Shown here: positions 24,148 through 37,764 of the stretch, piece after piece
How the letters are laid out: each line of letters starts with the position of its first letter
How positions within the stretch are numbered: the first letter of the stretch is position 1
Source: Dipteronia dyeriana
Taxonomy: Eukaryota > Streptophyta > Magnoliopsida > Sapindales > Sapindaceae
Direction: 5' to 3'
DNA: 64,000 nt
Assembly (NCBI GenBank): GCA_032871835.1
Contig: CM065299.1
Span: 43,350,706 to 43,414,705 of the forward strand
Program-made: the position numbers and the translations under genes
The notes under the pieces: model-generated
Seen by the model: the letters and a program-made list of their open reading frames with translations, nothing else
What the model was told of the DNA's origin: nothing
The model's database searches: none

Positions 24148-26357
24148 TGTAGGGAAAAAACGGATTCAAAAACACAACGGAAGTGTGACAAAATTAGAAA
24201 TTAGGGTTTGCGTATATAAAAAAATTTCCTTTTCATAACAAGAACCTTAACCCTAGATTAATTAATGTATATAAAAAGTATCGTACCTTTTTTTTTCATG
24301 AAAATTGAACTAGCGTCAAATTGAATCCGCAAGATCTTCCAATCCAATCACGAACATGAATCACCTAGGAGTGTGGGCTCCCTTTCTTTAAATTGTATAC
24401 CTGAGGATGGAAACAAACAAAACCTTCTTCTTTATTAGTCACAATAATCCTCCAAGAGAAAAACCAAGAACGTCCGGTCACTTTTGAATTATCAATCAGT
24501 TTGATTAAAACTCGTGTGAACCTTGATCCGATGTTGTACGCAAAACCCTTTTGATGCAAAGGATATTAGTGTACTATCGAAAACAAAAACGTTCCCTCTT
24601 TTCTCTATTCTTGGCCGAATTCTTCACACAATGAGTTGGACGAAGGTTTTTTTTTTATAACAATAAAAAAACAAATAAAAAACAACTTCTCACACCAAAA
24701 ACACATACTTGGTCGAAATTCACAAGTATATATATAGGAGACCAAATCCTCTCCTAAGAAGGATTTACTTGGTGGTTAAGAATCCTATCCTTAGGTGAAT
24801 TTACTTGGTGGTTAAGAATCCTTTACCAAAAGAAATTCTTTCCTACACCAAGACTCCTAATCCAGCTCAATAGTGTATTTGTAACCATATTAAAGACTTC
24901 CTAATTTGATTAGATAAATAATTCCTTTTATTTATCTACTTATCAAATATAGTCTTTAATATTAATTATACTACCAACAATAGTACAATATTTAGGAGAC
25001 CATCTCCGAATAGAAAAAGATTTTGACTTTTAATTAAATAATTAATTAATCAACAAATTAATTAATTACATTTAATTAAATAATAAATAAAAAAAAATTA
25101 AGCTATTCTAAATAGCCTTGCCGCCCAACATATATATATGGGCCATATATTTTTTTTCTTATTTTATTAAATCCATTGGACCTTAATAAAAAGTCCACAT
25201 GTGAACTAGACCTATTCTTACAAAAAGAAACAAGTTCGCATGCCTTAATACAATTCTAAATGGACCCCTAAATTGGTCTGGTAGAATATATCAATTGATC
25301 CATACAAGTTCATGTGGAATGTGGATCTTGGAGGGCTATCTAAATTTAAGCTCCAATAGACACAACCCGATCACAATCAACAAATGATTCACTTAGGTCC
25401 AATCTATTTAATTTTAGTTCATTCCACTAAAGAACTAAAATTGAACTCTTAAATAAAGATAGAATAAGTTGATGTTACTCATTCATACCCTAGACAACAT
25501 TATTGGAGAAAGTGTATCCTCGGGAAGAATACCAGTAATTGCCAAGAGCTCATACACCGCCTATAGCTCTCCAAGTTACCATATTTACTCATATGTCAAT
25601 ATTTTGAACTTGGATATTTTGACTTGTCTAGAAGCCATGTTTCAATAGAAACTATTGAAAACTTAACGTTAAGATTTAATATCCAATACCTCAAAACATC
25701 CATATGATGGTATTCTACTCTCATTCAATAAATGGAGCCACGATGTCTATATCTATAAATGAAGTCCTATATCGATTAACAAATGAATATCACTAAACTA
25801 TCGAGGATAGACTATGCTATATAATCGTACTCATTGATAGCTCAAATGATAACACTTGCAACCATAAGTCCATCATTTATCTCAATATTGAGAAAGACTC
25901 TTCGATTGTCTTTAAATGAAAACTTTTATCCATTGACGGTTCTAGATAAAGTTTTTTCATTTTGATCATATTCAATGCACCCAGTGCACAAGATTCTTTT
26001 ATCCAAAGACACCACACTTTGATGATTTTAGACTCATCATAACATATTTGATCCCACTCAAATGCTAGCAAAAGAATCTACAACTTTGACAAGATAAAGA
26101 CGCCCAACCATTTATCTTAAGTTGTGAATGTTATTCAAGGCTAACTAAAGAATTGTGTCTACCTCATACATATCTAGATGTATGAACAATTCTTTTTTTC
26201 TCATAGTCTTTTGACCTTATGATTATTTACTTTTGACAATTATAATTATTTAAAAATATAAATGCTATAAGATTTGTTAAGCTAGAAATTCTTTTATTAA
26301 TATGAAAAGATTGTCATTTACAATATTACACTCTTGCTATCGAGCATAATCTTAACA
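24148..26357 (-). repeat. 5' LTR of copy C, full length
   Basis: A 2210-bp minus-strand LTR. Its terminal CA complement TGTAGGG is at 24148, and its start is at 26357 next to the duplication CTATT (26358-26362). It keeps the central module that the 3' LTR of the same copy has lost, so that loss happened after or during this insertion. Confidence 0.9.
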
Positions 26358-29064
26358 CTATTTGCATAGAAATATCTCTCACTTGTTAGACACGGAATCA
26401 GCGGAATCTAATCGTAAAAGAGTAAATTTTATCAAAAGATGAAACCTAACTATGGCATTTTACGCCTAGGTCATATTAACCTTAATAGGAGTAAATATTG
26501 GTTAGTGACGAACCTCTAAGTGGCTGAAAGGTTGATGATCTACCAACTTGTGAATCTTGTTTGGAAGGTAAAATGACCAAAAGGTCGTTTACGACCAAAG
26601 GGACAAGAGTCATTTAATGTTTATGATTGAAACACACTGATGTATGTGGACATATGAGCATTCAAGCAATAGGTGGATATAAGTACTTCAGCACTTTCAT
26701 GGTTGATCACTCAAGATTTGGCTATGTGTATCTTCTAAGACATAAGTCGGATGCTTTTGACATATTCAAAGCATTTTTAGCTGAAGTAGAAAATCAGCTT
26801 GAGAAACGCGTACAAATCTTGAGGTCTTATCATAGTGGAGAATATCTATCTGGTGAGTTTCAGTAGTATCTTATTGATAACGAGATAATTTCTCAGTTTT
26901 CTACACCAGGTACACCTCAACAAAATGGGGTGGTAGAAAGGAGAAATAGAAATCTTATGGACATGGTTAGCTCTATGTTGAGTTACTCAACGCTCCCTAA
27001 TTCTTTTTGGGGATATGTTTTACAAACCGTTACGTACAATCTAAACGATGAACCATTTAAGTTGGTTCCTAAAATAACGCATGAGTTGTGGACCAGACGA
27101 AAGCCTAGTTTAAAACAATTAAGGATATTTGGATGTCCTGCGCACATGTTAAAAGGAAAGAAAGAAATATGGAGTCCCGTTCAGAAACAAGCATATTTGT
27201 AGGGTATCCAAAAGGAACAAAAGGATATTAATTCTATAGTCCTTCAGATCTTAAAGTATTTATTTCGAGAAATGCTAAATTTCTGGAAAGGAATATATGA
27301 ATAATTTTGTGCCTAAAAGTATAATAGTCCTAGGAGAAACAATTCCACAAAAGGTTTCACAACTAAGCCCAATTGTAAGTTCTGTACCAAAACAAGATTA
27401 ACAATATACCATACCTTATCGTAGTGGGAGGGTTAGTAGAAAACCCAAGAAATACATCGGTCTAGGAGATTCTGTAAAGAATCTCCCAGACGATGATGAT
27501 CTTTATACATACAAGGAACCAATGGAAGATGTTGATTGTCACCATTTGCAAAAGACAATACAATCCAAAATTGAAACTATGTTCAAAAACAAAGTCTAGT
27601 CTCTTGTAGACTTGCCTAAAGGGATAAAACTCATCGGGTGCAAGTGGGTATACAAGAGGAAAAGAGGAATGGATGGAAAAGTTGAAACCTTTTAAAGCTA
27701 GATTGGTAGCTAAAGGTTATACACAGAAGAAAGGTATCGATTATGAAGAAACCTTCTCTCATATGGCCATGCTTAAATCCATTAGGATACTCTTATCCAT
27801 TGCGGCATCTCTAAACCTAGATATTTGGAGAATGGATGTCAAGATAGCTTTTCTTATTGGAAGTCTTGACGAAAGCATCTATATCTTGCAACCAGAAGGA
27901 TTCATTGAAAAAGGCCAAAAGGAAAGGGTATGCAAGTTGCAAAGATCCATATATGGATTGGTGCAAACATCAAGATCCTGGAATATAAGGTTCAATCAAG
28001 CCATGAAAAGTTTTGGATTTATTCGAAACCTTGACAAATCCTGTGTATATAAAAGGATTAAAGGTGACAAGTTGGTTTCCTAGTTCTTTACGTTGATGAT
28101 ATACTACTCATCGGAAACGATGTAGGTGTATTGACATCAGTAAAAGAATGGTTAGCAAAATAATTTGATATGAGAAGTAAGTTATATTCTTAGTATCCAA
28201 GTCATAAGGGATAGAAAGAATAGAACGATTGCATTATCCTAAGCTTCATACATAGAAAAAATCTTGTCTAGGTTTTCCATGCAAGATTCCAAGAAAGGTA
28301 TGTTACCTTTCAAACATGGAATCAAACTTTCTAAGGAACAAGTTCCTAAAAATGAGCACGAATAACAATTCATGAGTAGGGTTCCATATGCCTCGGTAGT
28401 TAGGAGTCTCATGTATGCAATGCTCTACACTAGACCAAATATTTGTTTTATTGTTGGCATAGTTAGCATGTTTCAATCGAAACCTTGTCCTGATCACTGG
28501 ACGACAGTCAAGCATATTTTCAAGTATCTCAAGAGAACAGGAGATTATATGCTTGTATACTCCGGAGGGTATTTAATTCCTGTTGGGTATACAGATTCTG
28601 ATTTCCAATCAGACTCTGACTCCAGAAGATCAACATCAGAATCTATGTTTACACTTGGAGGAGGGCAGTCATATGGAAGAGTATCAAGCAATCTTGTATT
28701 GTTGATTCCATCATGGAAGCTGAGTATGTTGCTGTATGCGAGGCTGCTAAAGAGGTTGTCTGGCTCTGCCAATTCTTGATTGACTTGGAAGTGGTTCTTG
28801 ATTCGAATAAGTAGATCACTATCTATTGTGACATTAGTAGAGCAGTGACTAATTTGAGAGAACCAAGAAGTCATAAGAGAGGGAAACACATTGAAAGAAA
28901 GTATCACCTTCTGAGGGAAATTGTGCATAGGGGTGACGTGATGATTACCAAGATAACGTTAGCAGATAATCTAGCGTGTCCTTTTACAAAGGCTCTACCA
29001 CAAAAGAGTTTTGATGGGCATCTAGAGAACATGAGGATGAAAGATATAACACATTTGCTATATA
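26358..29064 (+). pseudogene. Copia pol, second half of copy B, broken
   Basis: Continues B from 9722. In order: the segment before integrase (from TGCATAGAAATATC), integrase core with DHSRFG (26627-26866, then a TAG stop) and the E-containing GVVERRN block (about 26930), RT (about 27530-28200), and RNase H (28372-29064). The RT box YVDD is intact at 28089-28100 but lies just after a TAG (28081). Stops and frameshifts recur at about 27230, 27598, 28160, 28365 and 28680. The normal pol stop is lost because of a TA insertion near 29060. Confidence 0.9.
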
Positions 29065-29077
29065 GAAAGTGGGAGAT

Positions 29078-31183
29078 TGTTAGGATTACGCTCGATAGCA
29101 AGAGTATAATAACGTATTTGACAATCTTTTCATATTAATAAAATGATTTCTAGTTTAACAAATCTAGATATGTATGAGGTAGACACAATTCTTTAGTTAG
29201 TCTTGAATAATATTCACAACTTAAGATAAAGGTTGGCTGCATTTATCTTGTCAAAGTTGTAGATTCTTTTGCTAGCATTTGAGTGGAATCAAATGTGTTA
29301 TGATGAGTCTAAAATCATTAAAGTGTGGTGTCTTTAGGCAAAAGAATCTAGTGCACTGGATGCATTGAATTGGATCACAGTGAAATACTTTATATAGAAC
29401 CGTCAATGGATAAAAGTTTACACTTGAAGACAATCGAAGAGTCAATCTCAATCCTGAGATAAATGATGGACTTATGGTTGCAAGTGTTATCATTTGAGTT
29501 ATCAATGAGTATGATTATATAGTATAGTCTATCCTCGATAGTTTAGTGGTATTCATTTGTTAATCGATAAAGGACTTCATTTATAGATATGGAAATCCTG
29601 GCTCCATTTATTAATTGAGAGTAGAATATCATCATATGGATGTTTTGAGGTACTGGATATTAAATCTTAACGTTAAGTTTCAATAATGTCTATTGAAACA
29701 TGGCTTCTGGACAAGTCAAAATATCCAAGTTCAAAATGTGGTCACATGAGTAAATATGGTAAATTGGAGAGCTATAGGCGGTCTATGAGCTCTTGGCGTA
29801 TACTGATATTCTTCATGAGGATACACTTTCTCCAATAAGGTTGTCTAGGGTATGATTGAGTAACATCAACTTATTCTATCCTTATTTAAGAGTTCAATTT
29901 TAGTTCTTTAGTGGAATGAACTAATATTAAATAGATCGGACCTAAGTGAATCATTTGTTGATTGCATCTGTGTTGTGTCTATTAGAGCTTAAATTTAGAT
30001 AGCTCGGCAAGATCCCCAATCCATATGAACTTGAAAGGATCACTTGATATATACTATCGAACCAATTTAGGGGTCCATCTAGAATTGTATTAAGGCATGT
30101 GGACTTGTTTCTTTTTGAAAGAATGGGTCTAGTTCACATGTGGACTTTTTATTAAGGTCCAATGGATTTAATAAAATAAAAAAAATAATATATATATATA
30201 TATATGCCTATATAATGTCATGGGCGGCAGGGCAAATATATAAAAGCCTAATATATTATTTTTTATTATATTTTTTAATTTAATGGAAATTAATTAATTT
30301 GTTTATTAATTAATTTTTTAATTAAAAGTCAAAATTGTTTTCCTAATAGGAGAATGTCTCCTAATATCATACTATTGTTGATAGTATAATTAATATTAAA
30401 GACTATATTTGATAAATAGATAAATAAAATGAATTATTTATCTAGTTAAATTAGGAAGTCTTTAATATAGTCACAAATACCCTATGAGTTGGATTAGGAG
30501 TCTTGATGTAGGAAAGAATTCTTTTTAGAATAGGATTATTGGTCACTAAGTAAATCCACCTAAGGATAGAATTCTTGCCTACCAAGTAAATCCTCTTTAG
30601 GAAAGTATTTATGAACCTATAAATATAGGTTGTAAATTTCGACCAAGCCTTAGTTTTTGGTGTGAGAAGTTGTTTTTTTTTTATTGTTATAAAAAAACTT
30701 CGTCTAACTCATTGTGTGAAGAATTCGGCCAAGCATAGAGAAAACTGGAAACGTTTTTGTTTTCGATAGTACACTAGTATCCTTTGCATCAAAAGGGTTT
30801 TGTGTACAACATCGAATCAAGGTTCATGTGAGTTTCAATCAAATTGATTGATAATTCACAAGTGACCGGACGTTCTTGGTTTTTCTCTTAGAGGATTATT
30901 GTGACTAACAAAAAAGAAGATTTTGTTTGTTTCCATCCTCAGGTATACAATTTAAAGAAAGGGAGCCCATACTCCTAGGTGATACACGTTCGTGATTGGA
31001 TTGGAAGATCATACGGATTCAATTCGGCGGTAGTTCAATCATCATGAAAAAAAAGGTACAATACTTTTTATATACATCAATTAATCTAGGGTTAAGGTTC
31101 TTGTTATTATAAAGGGAAAAAAATTTAAATATATCAAACCCTAATTTTATTTTTCACTCTTCCGTTGCGTGATTTTCCCTTCA
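29078..31183 (+). repeat. 3' LTR of copy B, full length
   Basis: A 2.1-kb LTR starting TGTTAGGATTACGC directly after the polypurine tract GAAAGTGGGAGAT (29065-29077). It ends CCCTTCA rather than CCCTACA. Downstream sequence (from GAAGC, 31184) belongs to an older Athila-like LTR. B's left junction is outside the window, so its target duplication cannot be confirmed. Confidence 0.9.
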
Positions 31184-32263
31184 GAAGCAGGTCAATGTGC
31201 TGGTCCTCATCCCACGCACCATAGCGCATTTGTCGGAACATCCCATAAAAATTTAGAGCTGGAAAACAGAACATGAGGTTAATGAGCGGGTCATAAGCCG
31301 TGCATTTGTCAGCATATTTCATTGAACCCGGGAGCTGGAAATCAATGTGTGAGGTCATTTTACAAGTCCTATACGGGTCCCAAACTATGCACTGCCCACG
31401 TATTTTGTGGGTCAAGATGCCACATCAACGAATTCAAGTCGTTTTGAAGACACCTATATATAGGATCATTTCTGTTGTGAGCCTTACGCCTAGATACCCA
31501 TTCATAACCTTTTTCTCTATCTAGATCTAGGAACTCATTTTCTCTTAAACACTACTCAATTCTCACACCATCCAGATCATCTATTCAATAAAAGGAATCA
31601 AGGAGACTACTTTTGGAGCTTCAAGAATGAGGAATCATCTATGTGTTTACTTCTATTCTTTACTCCTTATTTCATTCTTGTAATAGACATGAGTAGTTAG
31701 ACCCATTTGGGGATGATGTAAGAACACAAGAATTGTGGGTTAACCATTAAAATTGTATGATTTGATTAGTGATTTTCATTCAATGCATTAATTGTTATTT
31801 GATTGTATTACAATTAAGTAGATATGCCCTCTCTCAATCTTTTTGAATATCAAGGTCTTTTGAGTTTTAAATATTGATATACACATCTATATGGGTTGGG
31901 TAGATATGCCTTCTCTCAAGCCAAATAGATAATGACTTCTAAGGTGTCTAAACTAGCTAAGTTTAATAAATTGAATGTATAGTGAATATGCCCTTCCTAT
32001 GCATTTGGGTCTCAATGGGAGATATTGGATTGTGAATATGACATTCCAAGCCATTCACTACCATAGAATTTATCTAAGTCTCAAGAGTGACTCCCTTATA
32101 AGCCGACCTTGTAGTTGAGCAACAGAGATTTGATGTGGATAGAGTCTTCGAGACTCAAATCCGGCCAAGTAAGCGTTGTTGACTCCAACCACTCTAATGG
32201 ATAAATTGACCTTCATTAATCAATTGTGTAACATTGAAATAATGGATTCCTACAATTTATGTT
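31184..32263 (+). repeat. Remnant of Athila 5' LTR and leader
   Basis: The opening 37 bp match the 3' LTR fragment (41726-41762). The remainder has no second copy here, so the LTR end and primer site cannot be fixed. I see no gene in this stretch. Confidence 0.6.
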
Positions 32264-32840
32264 ATGATTGCATCATTTCCCATACCACCACACTTATATA
32301 TTCCATCACTAATTTTGGCATCTAATCAAGGCATCGAGCAAACATGGCAAACATCATCACTACCTTATGAAGAGCATTTTCATCATCAAGAATGCCACAA
32401 TGTCGATCAAAAAGATGTTGATTCTCTTGAGGAACAAATGAGAAGATTCAGGTAAATAACGGAACAACCATTACGTGAATGTGGGGAGTCAGAAAGAGAG
32501 CATAAGAAAGGTTGTACAATTATATTACAAAGAATGAGAGAAAGATGAATGAGGTAGGTGCATCTATTCGGAGGATTGAAGGATACATTGGGCAAATACA
32601 TGAGATTATAAGAGAAAAGGAGAAAGATAAGTTTCCAAGACAACAAGAACAAGCCAGGGTAGTTCTTAGAAGTGGTCACACGATAGGAAACGAAAATGAG
32701 GGCATCATAGTTGAAGACAAAGAAGGCAATCAAGAAGAGGGAAAACGTGAAGGAAGGGTAGGAAATGAAAAAAGAAATGACGTGGTTGAACTAGAACTAA
32801 GAACCTTTATACACCACCTATACCCTATCCCAGAAGATTG
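32264..32840 (+). pseudogene. Athila gag C-terminal remnant
   Basis: Two broken frames (about 32264-32455 and 32512-32840) encode a charged helical region. It includes a RRIEGYIGQI segment and an ARVVLRSGHT segment, the wording typical of the gag end in Athila elements. The N-terminal capsid-like part is missing, and the frame changes at about 32457. Confidence 0.65.
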
Positions 32841-33832
32841 AATAATTCTAATGTGGAGAGGTCATATCAGGATATTTAGGACATTCTATCCAAGGTCATT
32901 ATCAATTTGCCCTTGTTGGAAGCTATTTAAAGAATGTCGGCTTATAGAAAATTTTTCAAGGAACTAAGCAAAGACAAAGAAAGGTTTTGGCCTAATTAGC
33001 AAGAACAGTTGAATGAGAACATTAGTGCAGTGATTCAGAAAGCTCCACCTCAGAAAATGAAAGATCCAAGAAGTTTTATAATAGACATCACCATAGGAGG
33101 GGTTAATCATGATAGGGCAATGTTAGAATCTAGAGCAAGCATTAATCTCATGCCTTTCTCAGTCTATCACGAGCTAGGACTCACAAATCTCAGACATACT
33201 ACCATGACTATAGTATTAGCAACTTCTTCTTCAAAAAGTCCAAGGGGTATTGTAGAGGATGTTCTAATCCAAGTCAAGACATTGATAATCCCTACAGAGT
33301 TCGTAGTGGTAGAGATGAAGGAAGGAAGGGAAGAAAAGGACGTGAGGCTTCTATGAGGACGTCTGTGTATGACCACGACAAGAGTAGTGATCAATATGCA
33401 CAATGGGAAGCTTACATTGAAAGTATTGGATGGAATAATCGAGTTTGACATTTTTGCATGCAAGTCTTATCCGGTAGGGTCAAATGACTGTCATAGGGTG
33501 AACATGTTAGAAGATCAGTAAGATAAGGCAATAGGAGGAAGTGTTGAAGAATCTGAAAATGAAGAAGAATCAGAGCAATATATAGAGGATGTGAAAGTCA
33601 ATCTGGATGAATTGAGAATGGAGGCCAAGAAAGCCTTAGAAGAGAAACCTTAAGAGCTTGAATTGAAGCCACTACAAGTAGAGTTGAAGTATGTTTATCT
33701 TAATAAAGGGAAGAGGGATCCGGTAATCATTTCTGTAGGCCTAGAAGAGTCTTAGGAGTAGAGATTACTGTAGGTGTTAAGAGAACATAGGAAAGCTACA
33801 GGATGGACTATTGAAGACATAAAAGGAATTAG
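32841..33832 (+). pseudogene. Athila protease and gag-pol linker, broken
   Basis: The frame from 33009 encodes KMKDPRSFIIDITIGG followed by ASINLMPFSVYHELGL, PRGIVEDVLIQVK and FVVVEM. This is the retropepsin-like domain of Athila elements. The catalytic Asp-containing triad reads ESRA where DLGA or DSGA is usual, so the active residue is lost. A TGA at 33354 ends the open frame. Homology continues through NMHNGKLTLKVLDG and the acidic linker to GWTIEDIKGIS, where solo LTR H cuts in at 33833. Confidence 0.82.
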
Positions 33833-36227
33833 TGTAGGGAAAAAACGGTTTAGAAACGAAGCGGAAGCATGTTAAAAAAACAAAATTAGGGTTTGCGTAT
33901 AAATAAAAAATTTCCCTTTTATGCAACGAGAATCTTAACCCTAGATTAATTGATGTATATAAAAGTATCGTACCTTTTTTGCGTGACGATTGAACAAGCG
34001 CTGAATCAATTCCGCAAGATCTTCCAATCCAATCACGAACGTGAATCACCTAGGAGTGTGGGCTCCCTTTCTTTAAATTGTATTCCTGAGGATGGAGACA
34101 AAGCAAATATCTTTTCTTTGTTAGTTACAAATATCCTCCAAGAACGTCCGGTCACTTGTGAATTATCAATCAATTTGATTGTAACTCGAGTGAACCTTGA
34201 TTCGATGTTGTACACAAAACCCTTTTGATGTAAAGGATATTAGTATACTATCGAATACAAAAACGTTCCCCTTTTTCTCTACTTGGCCAAATTCACACAC
34301 TATTGCTTAGAGAAGATTGAATTTTGTCTAGAGTAAAATCAGATTTTTCTCCCTTAAAATTCTATGATAGCCGAATTCTTCACTAAGAAAAATATGGCTT
34401 GGCCGAAATTCCTCCCTAATGCCTTAGGGCAGGCCGAATTCATCATCCACATATATATAGGTTCATAAATCCTTTCTTAAGAAGGATTCACTTGGTTGGC
34501 AAGAATCCTTTCCTTAGGTAGATTTATTTGGTAGTTAGAATCCTTATCTTTGAAGAAAACTAACTACTCCTTTAACTATATATTGTGTTGGCCGAATTTC
34601 CCTTGTTTGAAGTAGATTAGGAGTGTTTAATCTTTCCTAAGAAAGATTACTTGATGGACAAGAATCCTATCCTTAGGTAGATTAACTTGGTGGTTATGAA
34701 TCCTTTTCAAATAAGAATTCTACCACTAAGTAGTTTTACTTGGTGACCAAGAATCCTTTTCCAAAAAGAATTCTTTCCTACACTAAGACTCCTAATCCTA
34801 CTCAATAGTGTGTTTGTAACCATATTAAAGACTTCCTAATTTGATTAGATAAATAACTCCTTTTATTTATCTACTTATCAAATATAGTCTTTAACATTAA
34901 CTATACTACCAACAATAGTATAGTTTTATGAGACCATCTCCTAATAGGAAAAGATTTTGACATTTAATTAAATAATTAATTAATCAACAAATTAATTAAA
35001 TAATAATAAAATAAAAATAATATATTAAAGCTATTCACCATAGCCTTTGCCGCCCATACCTAGTAAAAAGGCCATATATTATTTTTCTCATTTTATTAAA
35101 TCCATTGTACCTTAATAAAAAGTCCACATGTGAACTAGACACCCCCTATTGGTCCGGTAGAATATATTAAGTGATCCATGCAAGTTCGTGTGGATTGGGG
35201 ATCTTGGCGGGTTATCTAAATTTAAGCTCCAATAGACATAACCCAATCACAATCAACAAATGATTCACTTAGGTCCAATCTATTTAATTTTAGTTCATTC
35301 CACTAAAAACTAAAATTGAACTCTTAAATAAAGATAGAATAAGTTTATGTTACTCATTCGTACCCTAGACAACCTTATTGGAGAAAGTGTATCCTCGGAA
35401 GAATACCAGTAATCGCCAAGAGCTCATAGACCACCTATAGCTCTCCAAGTTACCATATTTTCTCATATGACAACATTTTGAACTTGGATATTTTGACTTG
35501 TCTAGAAGCCATGTTTCAATAGATACTATTTAAAACTTAATGTTAAGATTTAATATCTAATACCTCAAAACATCCATATGATGGTATTCTACTCTCATTC
35601 AATAAATGGAGCCACGATGTCGATAACTATAAATAAAGTCCTCTATCGATTAACAAAAGAATACCACCAAACTATCGAGGATAGACTATGCTTTAAAATC
35701 GTACTCATTGATAGCTCAAATGATAACACTTGCAACCATAAGTCCATCATTTATCTCAAGATTGAGATAGACTCTCTGATTGTCTTCGAATGAAAACTTT
35801 TATCCATTGACGGTTCTAGATAAAGTAGTTCATTTTGATCCTATTCAATGCACCCAATGCACTAGATTCTTTTGCCAAAGATACCACGCTTTGATGATTT
35901 TAGACTCATCATAACACATTTGATCCCACTCAAATGCTAGCAAAAGAATCTACAACTTTGACATGATAAAGGCACCTAACCTTCTATCTTAAGTTGTGAA
36001 TATTATTCAAGACTAACTAAAGAATTGTGTCTACCTCAAACATATCTAGATGTATGAACAATTATTCTTTTCTCATAATCTTTTGACCTTATGATTATTT
36101 ACTTTTGACAATTATAATAATTAAACTATAAATGCTATAAGATTTGTTAAACTAGAAATCACTTTATTCATATGAAAAGATTGTTAATTACAATATTACA
36201 CTCTTGCTATCGAGCATAATCCTAACA
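33833..36227 (-). mobile_element. Solo LTR H of the copia family
   Basis: A 2395-bp minus-strand LTR with the perfect duplication ATTAG at 33828-33832 and 36228-36232. No internal sequence is present, which is typical of recombination between two LTRs of one insertion. Removing it restores the Athila frame GISPTASMHKILL. It keeps the central module as a single copy and the 71-codon antisense frame (35578-35793). Confidence 0.95.
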
Positions 36228-36232
36228 ATTAG

Positions 36233-37764
36233 TCCCACTGCTTCCATGCACAAAATTCTATTGAAAGAAAAGGCTAAGCCATATAGGGAAGCACAAAGAC
36301 GATGGAATCCTATTGTTAAGGAGGTTGTTAAGAAGGAAGTGTTGACGCTATGGAATGTCAAGATCATAAAACGGATCATAGATAGTAATTGGGTGAGCCC
36401 AATCCATGTTGTGCTAAAGAAGTCAGGTATTACAGTGGAAAAATGAGAAGAAGGAGATAGTAGCCTAAAGGCTTCAGACAAGTTGGTGTGTGTGCATAGA
36501 TTACAGGAAATTGAACACAACAATCATGAAAGACCATTTCCCTTTGCCATTCATTGACTAGATGTTAGAACGATTGGCAGGGCATACTTTTAATTGTTTT
36601 TTGGATGGATTCTCAAGCTATAATTAGATAGCCATAGCTCTTGAGGATCAGGAGAAGACGACCTTTACATGCCCATTTGGCACCTTCGCTTATAGGGGAA
36701 TGCCTTTTGGGATTTGCAACACTCTAGGAACTTTCCAAAGGTGCTTGACTTCCATTTTTTCAGATATGATAGGGGAGATCATAGAAGTCTTCATGGATGA
36801 TTTCTCTATTTACGGTGATTCCTTTAGTATATGCTTAGAAAACTTTTCTTAAGTTTTGAGGAGGTGCAAGGAAATAAATCTGGTTTTGAACTGGGAGAAA
36901 TGTCCCTTCATGGTACAGAAAGGAATTGTTTTAGGGCATATCATGTCCAACAGGGGAATTGAGGTAGATAAGGCTAAATTTGAAGTGATAAAGAGCTTGC
37001 CTCCACCTATTCTGCCAAGGACACCATGTCATTTCTAGGTCATGCATGGTTTTATAGGAGATTCATCAGAGTTTTCAAAGATATCAATACCTTTATGTGA
37101 ACTTCTCCAATAGGATAAGGAATTTACATTTGACAACAAGTGTTTGGAAGCATTTGAGTTACTAAAATTTGCTCTGACATCAGCACCAGTGATGGCACCG
37201 CCTAATTGGGAGTTACCTTTTGAACTAATATATGATGCATCAGATTATGCAGTAGATGCAGTTCTGGGACAGCGGGTTGACAAGGTTCCTCATGTGATAT
37301 ACTACACCTCACTGACCTTGAATGATGCCCAATTGAATTGTTCAACAACATAGAAGGAGTTGATAGCTGTGATTTTTGCATTAGAAAAGAACAAGCAATA
37401 TTTTATCAGTGTAAAAGTGATAGTGTATTCAGACCAAGCAACGCTCCGGTATTTGTTACAAAAGAAGAACTCGAAGCCTAGGTTGATCAGATGGGTCCTG
37501 TTTCTACAAGAATTTGATATAGAGATCAGAGACAAAAAGGGTTGTGAAAATGTGGTAGAAGACCATCTTAGTAGATTGGTCCGTGAAGGTTCATTAGAAG
37601 AAAAAGAGATCCCATTAAGAGAGAATTTCCCAGACAAGCAGTTGTGGGTAGTGCACAATGAGGAGCCTTGGTATGCTGACTTGGCTAACTATTTGACCCA
37701 TAGGGTTCTCCCACCAGAGTTAGACTCACAAGGAAGGAAACGGTTTATAGCAAAAACAAGATAA
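36233..37764 (+). pseudogene. Athila reverse transcriptase and RNase H, broken
   Basis: RT starts with SMHKILL and EAQRRWNPIVKEVVKKEV, then VSPIHVV. The active-site box is FMDD at 36790-36801. Further motifs include LVLNWEKCPFMV and GIVLGHI (about 36880-36950). RNase H follows with YDASDYAVDAVLGQ (37228-), [22 protein letters not shown] and [11 protein letters not shown]. Stops or frameshifts occur at about 36444, 36560-36850, 37036 and 37351. The domain order and spacing are normal for Ty3/gypsy, but the protein cannot be made. Confidence 0.88.

Larger units (their letters stand above)
9723..26357 (-). mobile_element. Copia copy C, inserted in copy B and itself interrupted by copy A
   Basis: A minus-strand copia element with the perfect duplication CTATT at 9718-9722 and 26358-26362. 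Joining B's sequence across it restores the normal CTATTTGCATGG of the family. On the minus strand it reads: 5' LTR 26357-24148, primer site 24145-24134, leader 24133-23424, copy A as an insert, gag-pol 14316-11043, polypurine tract 11042-11029, 3' LTR 11028-9723. About 1.1 kb of its leader and gag start is missing where it meets copy A. Confidence 0.9.
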
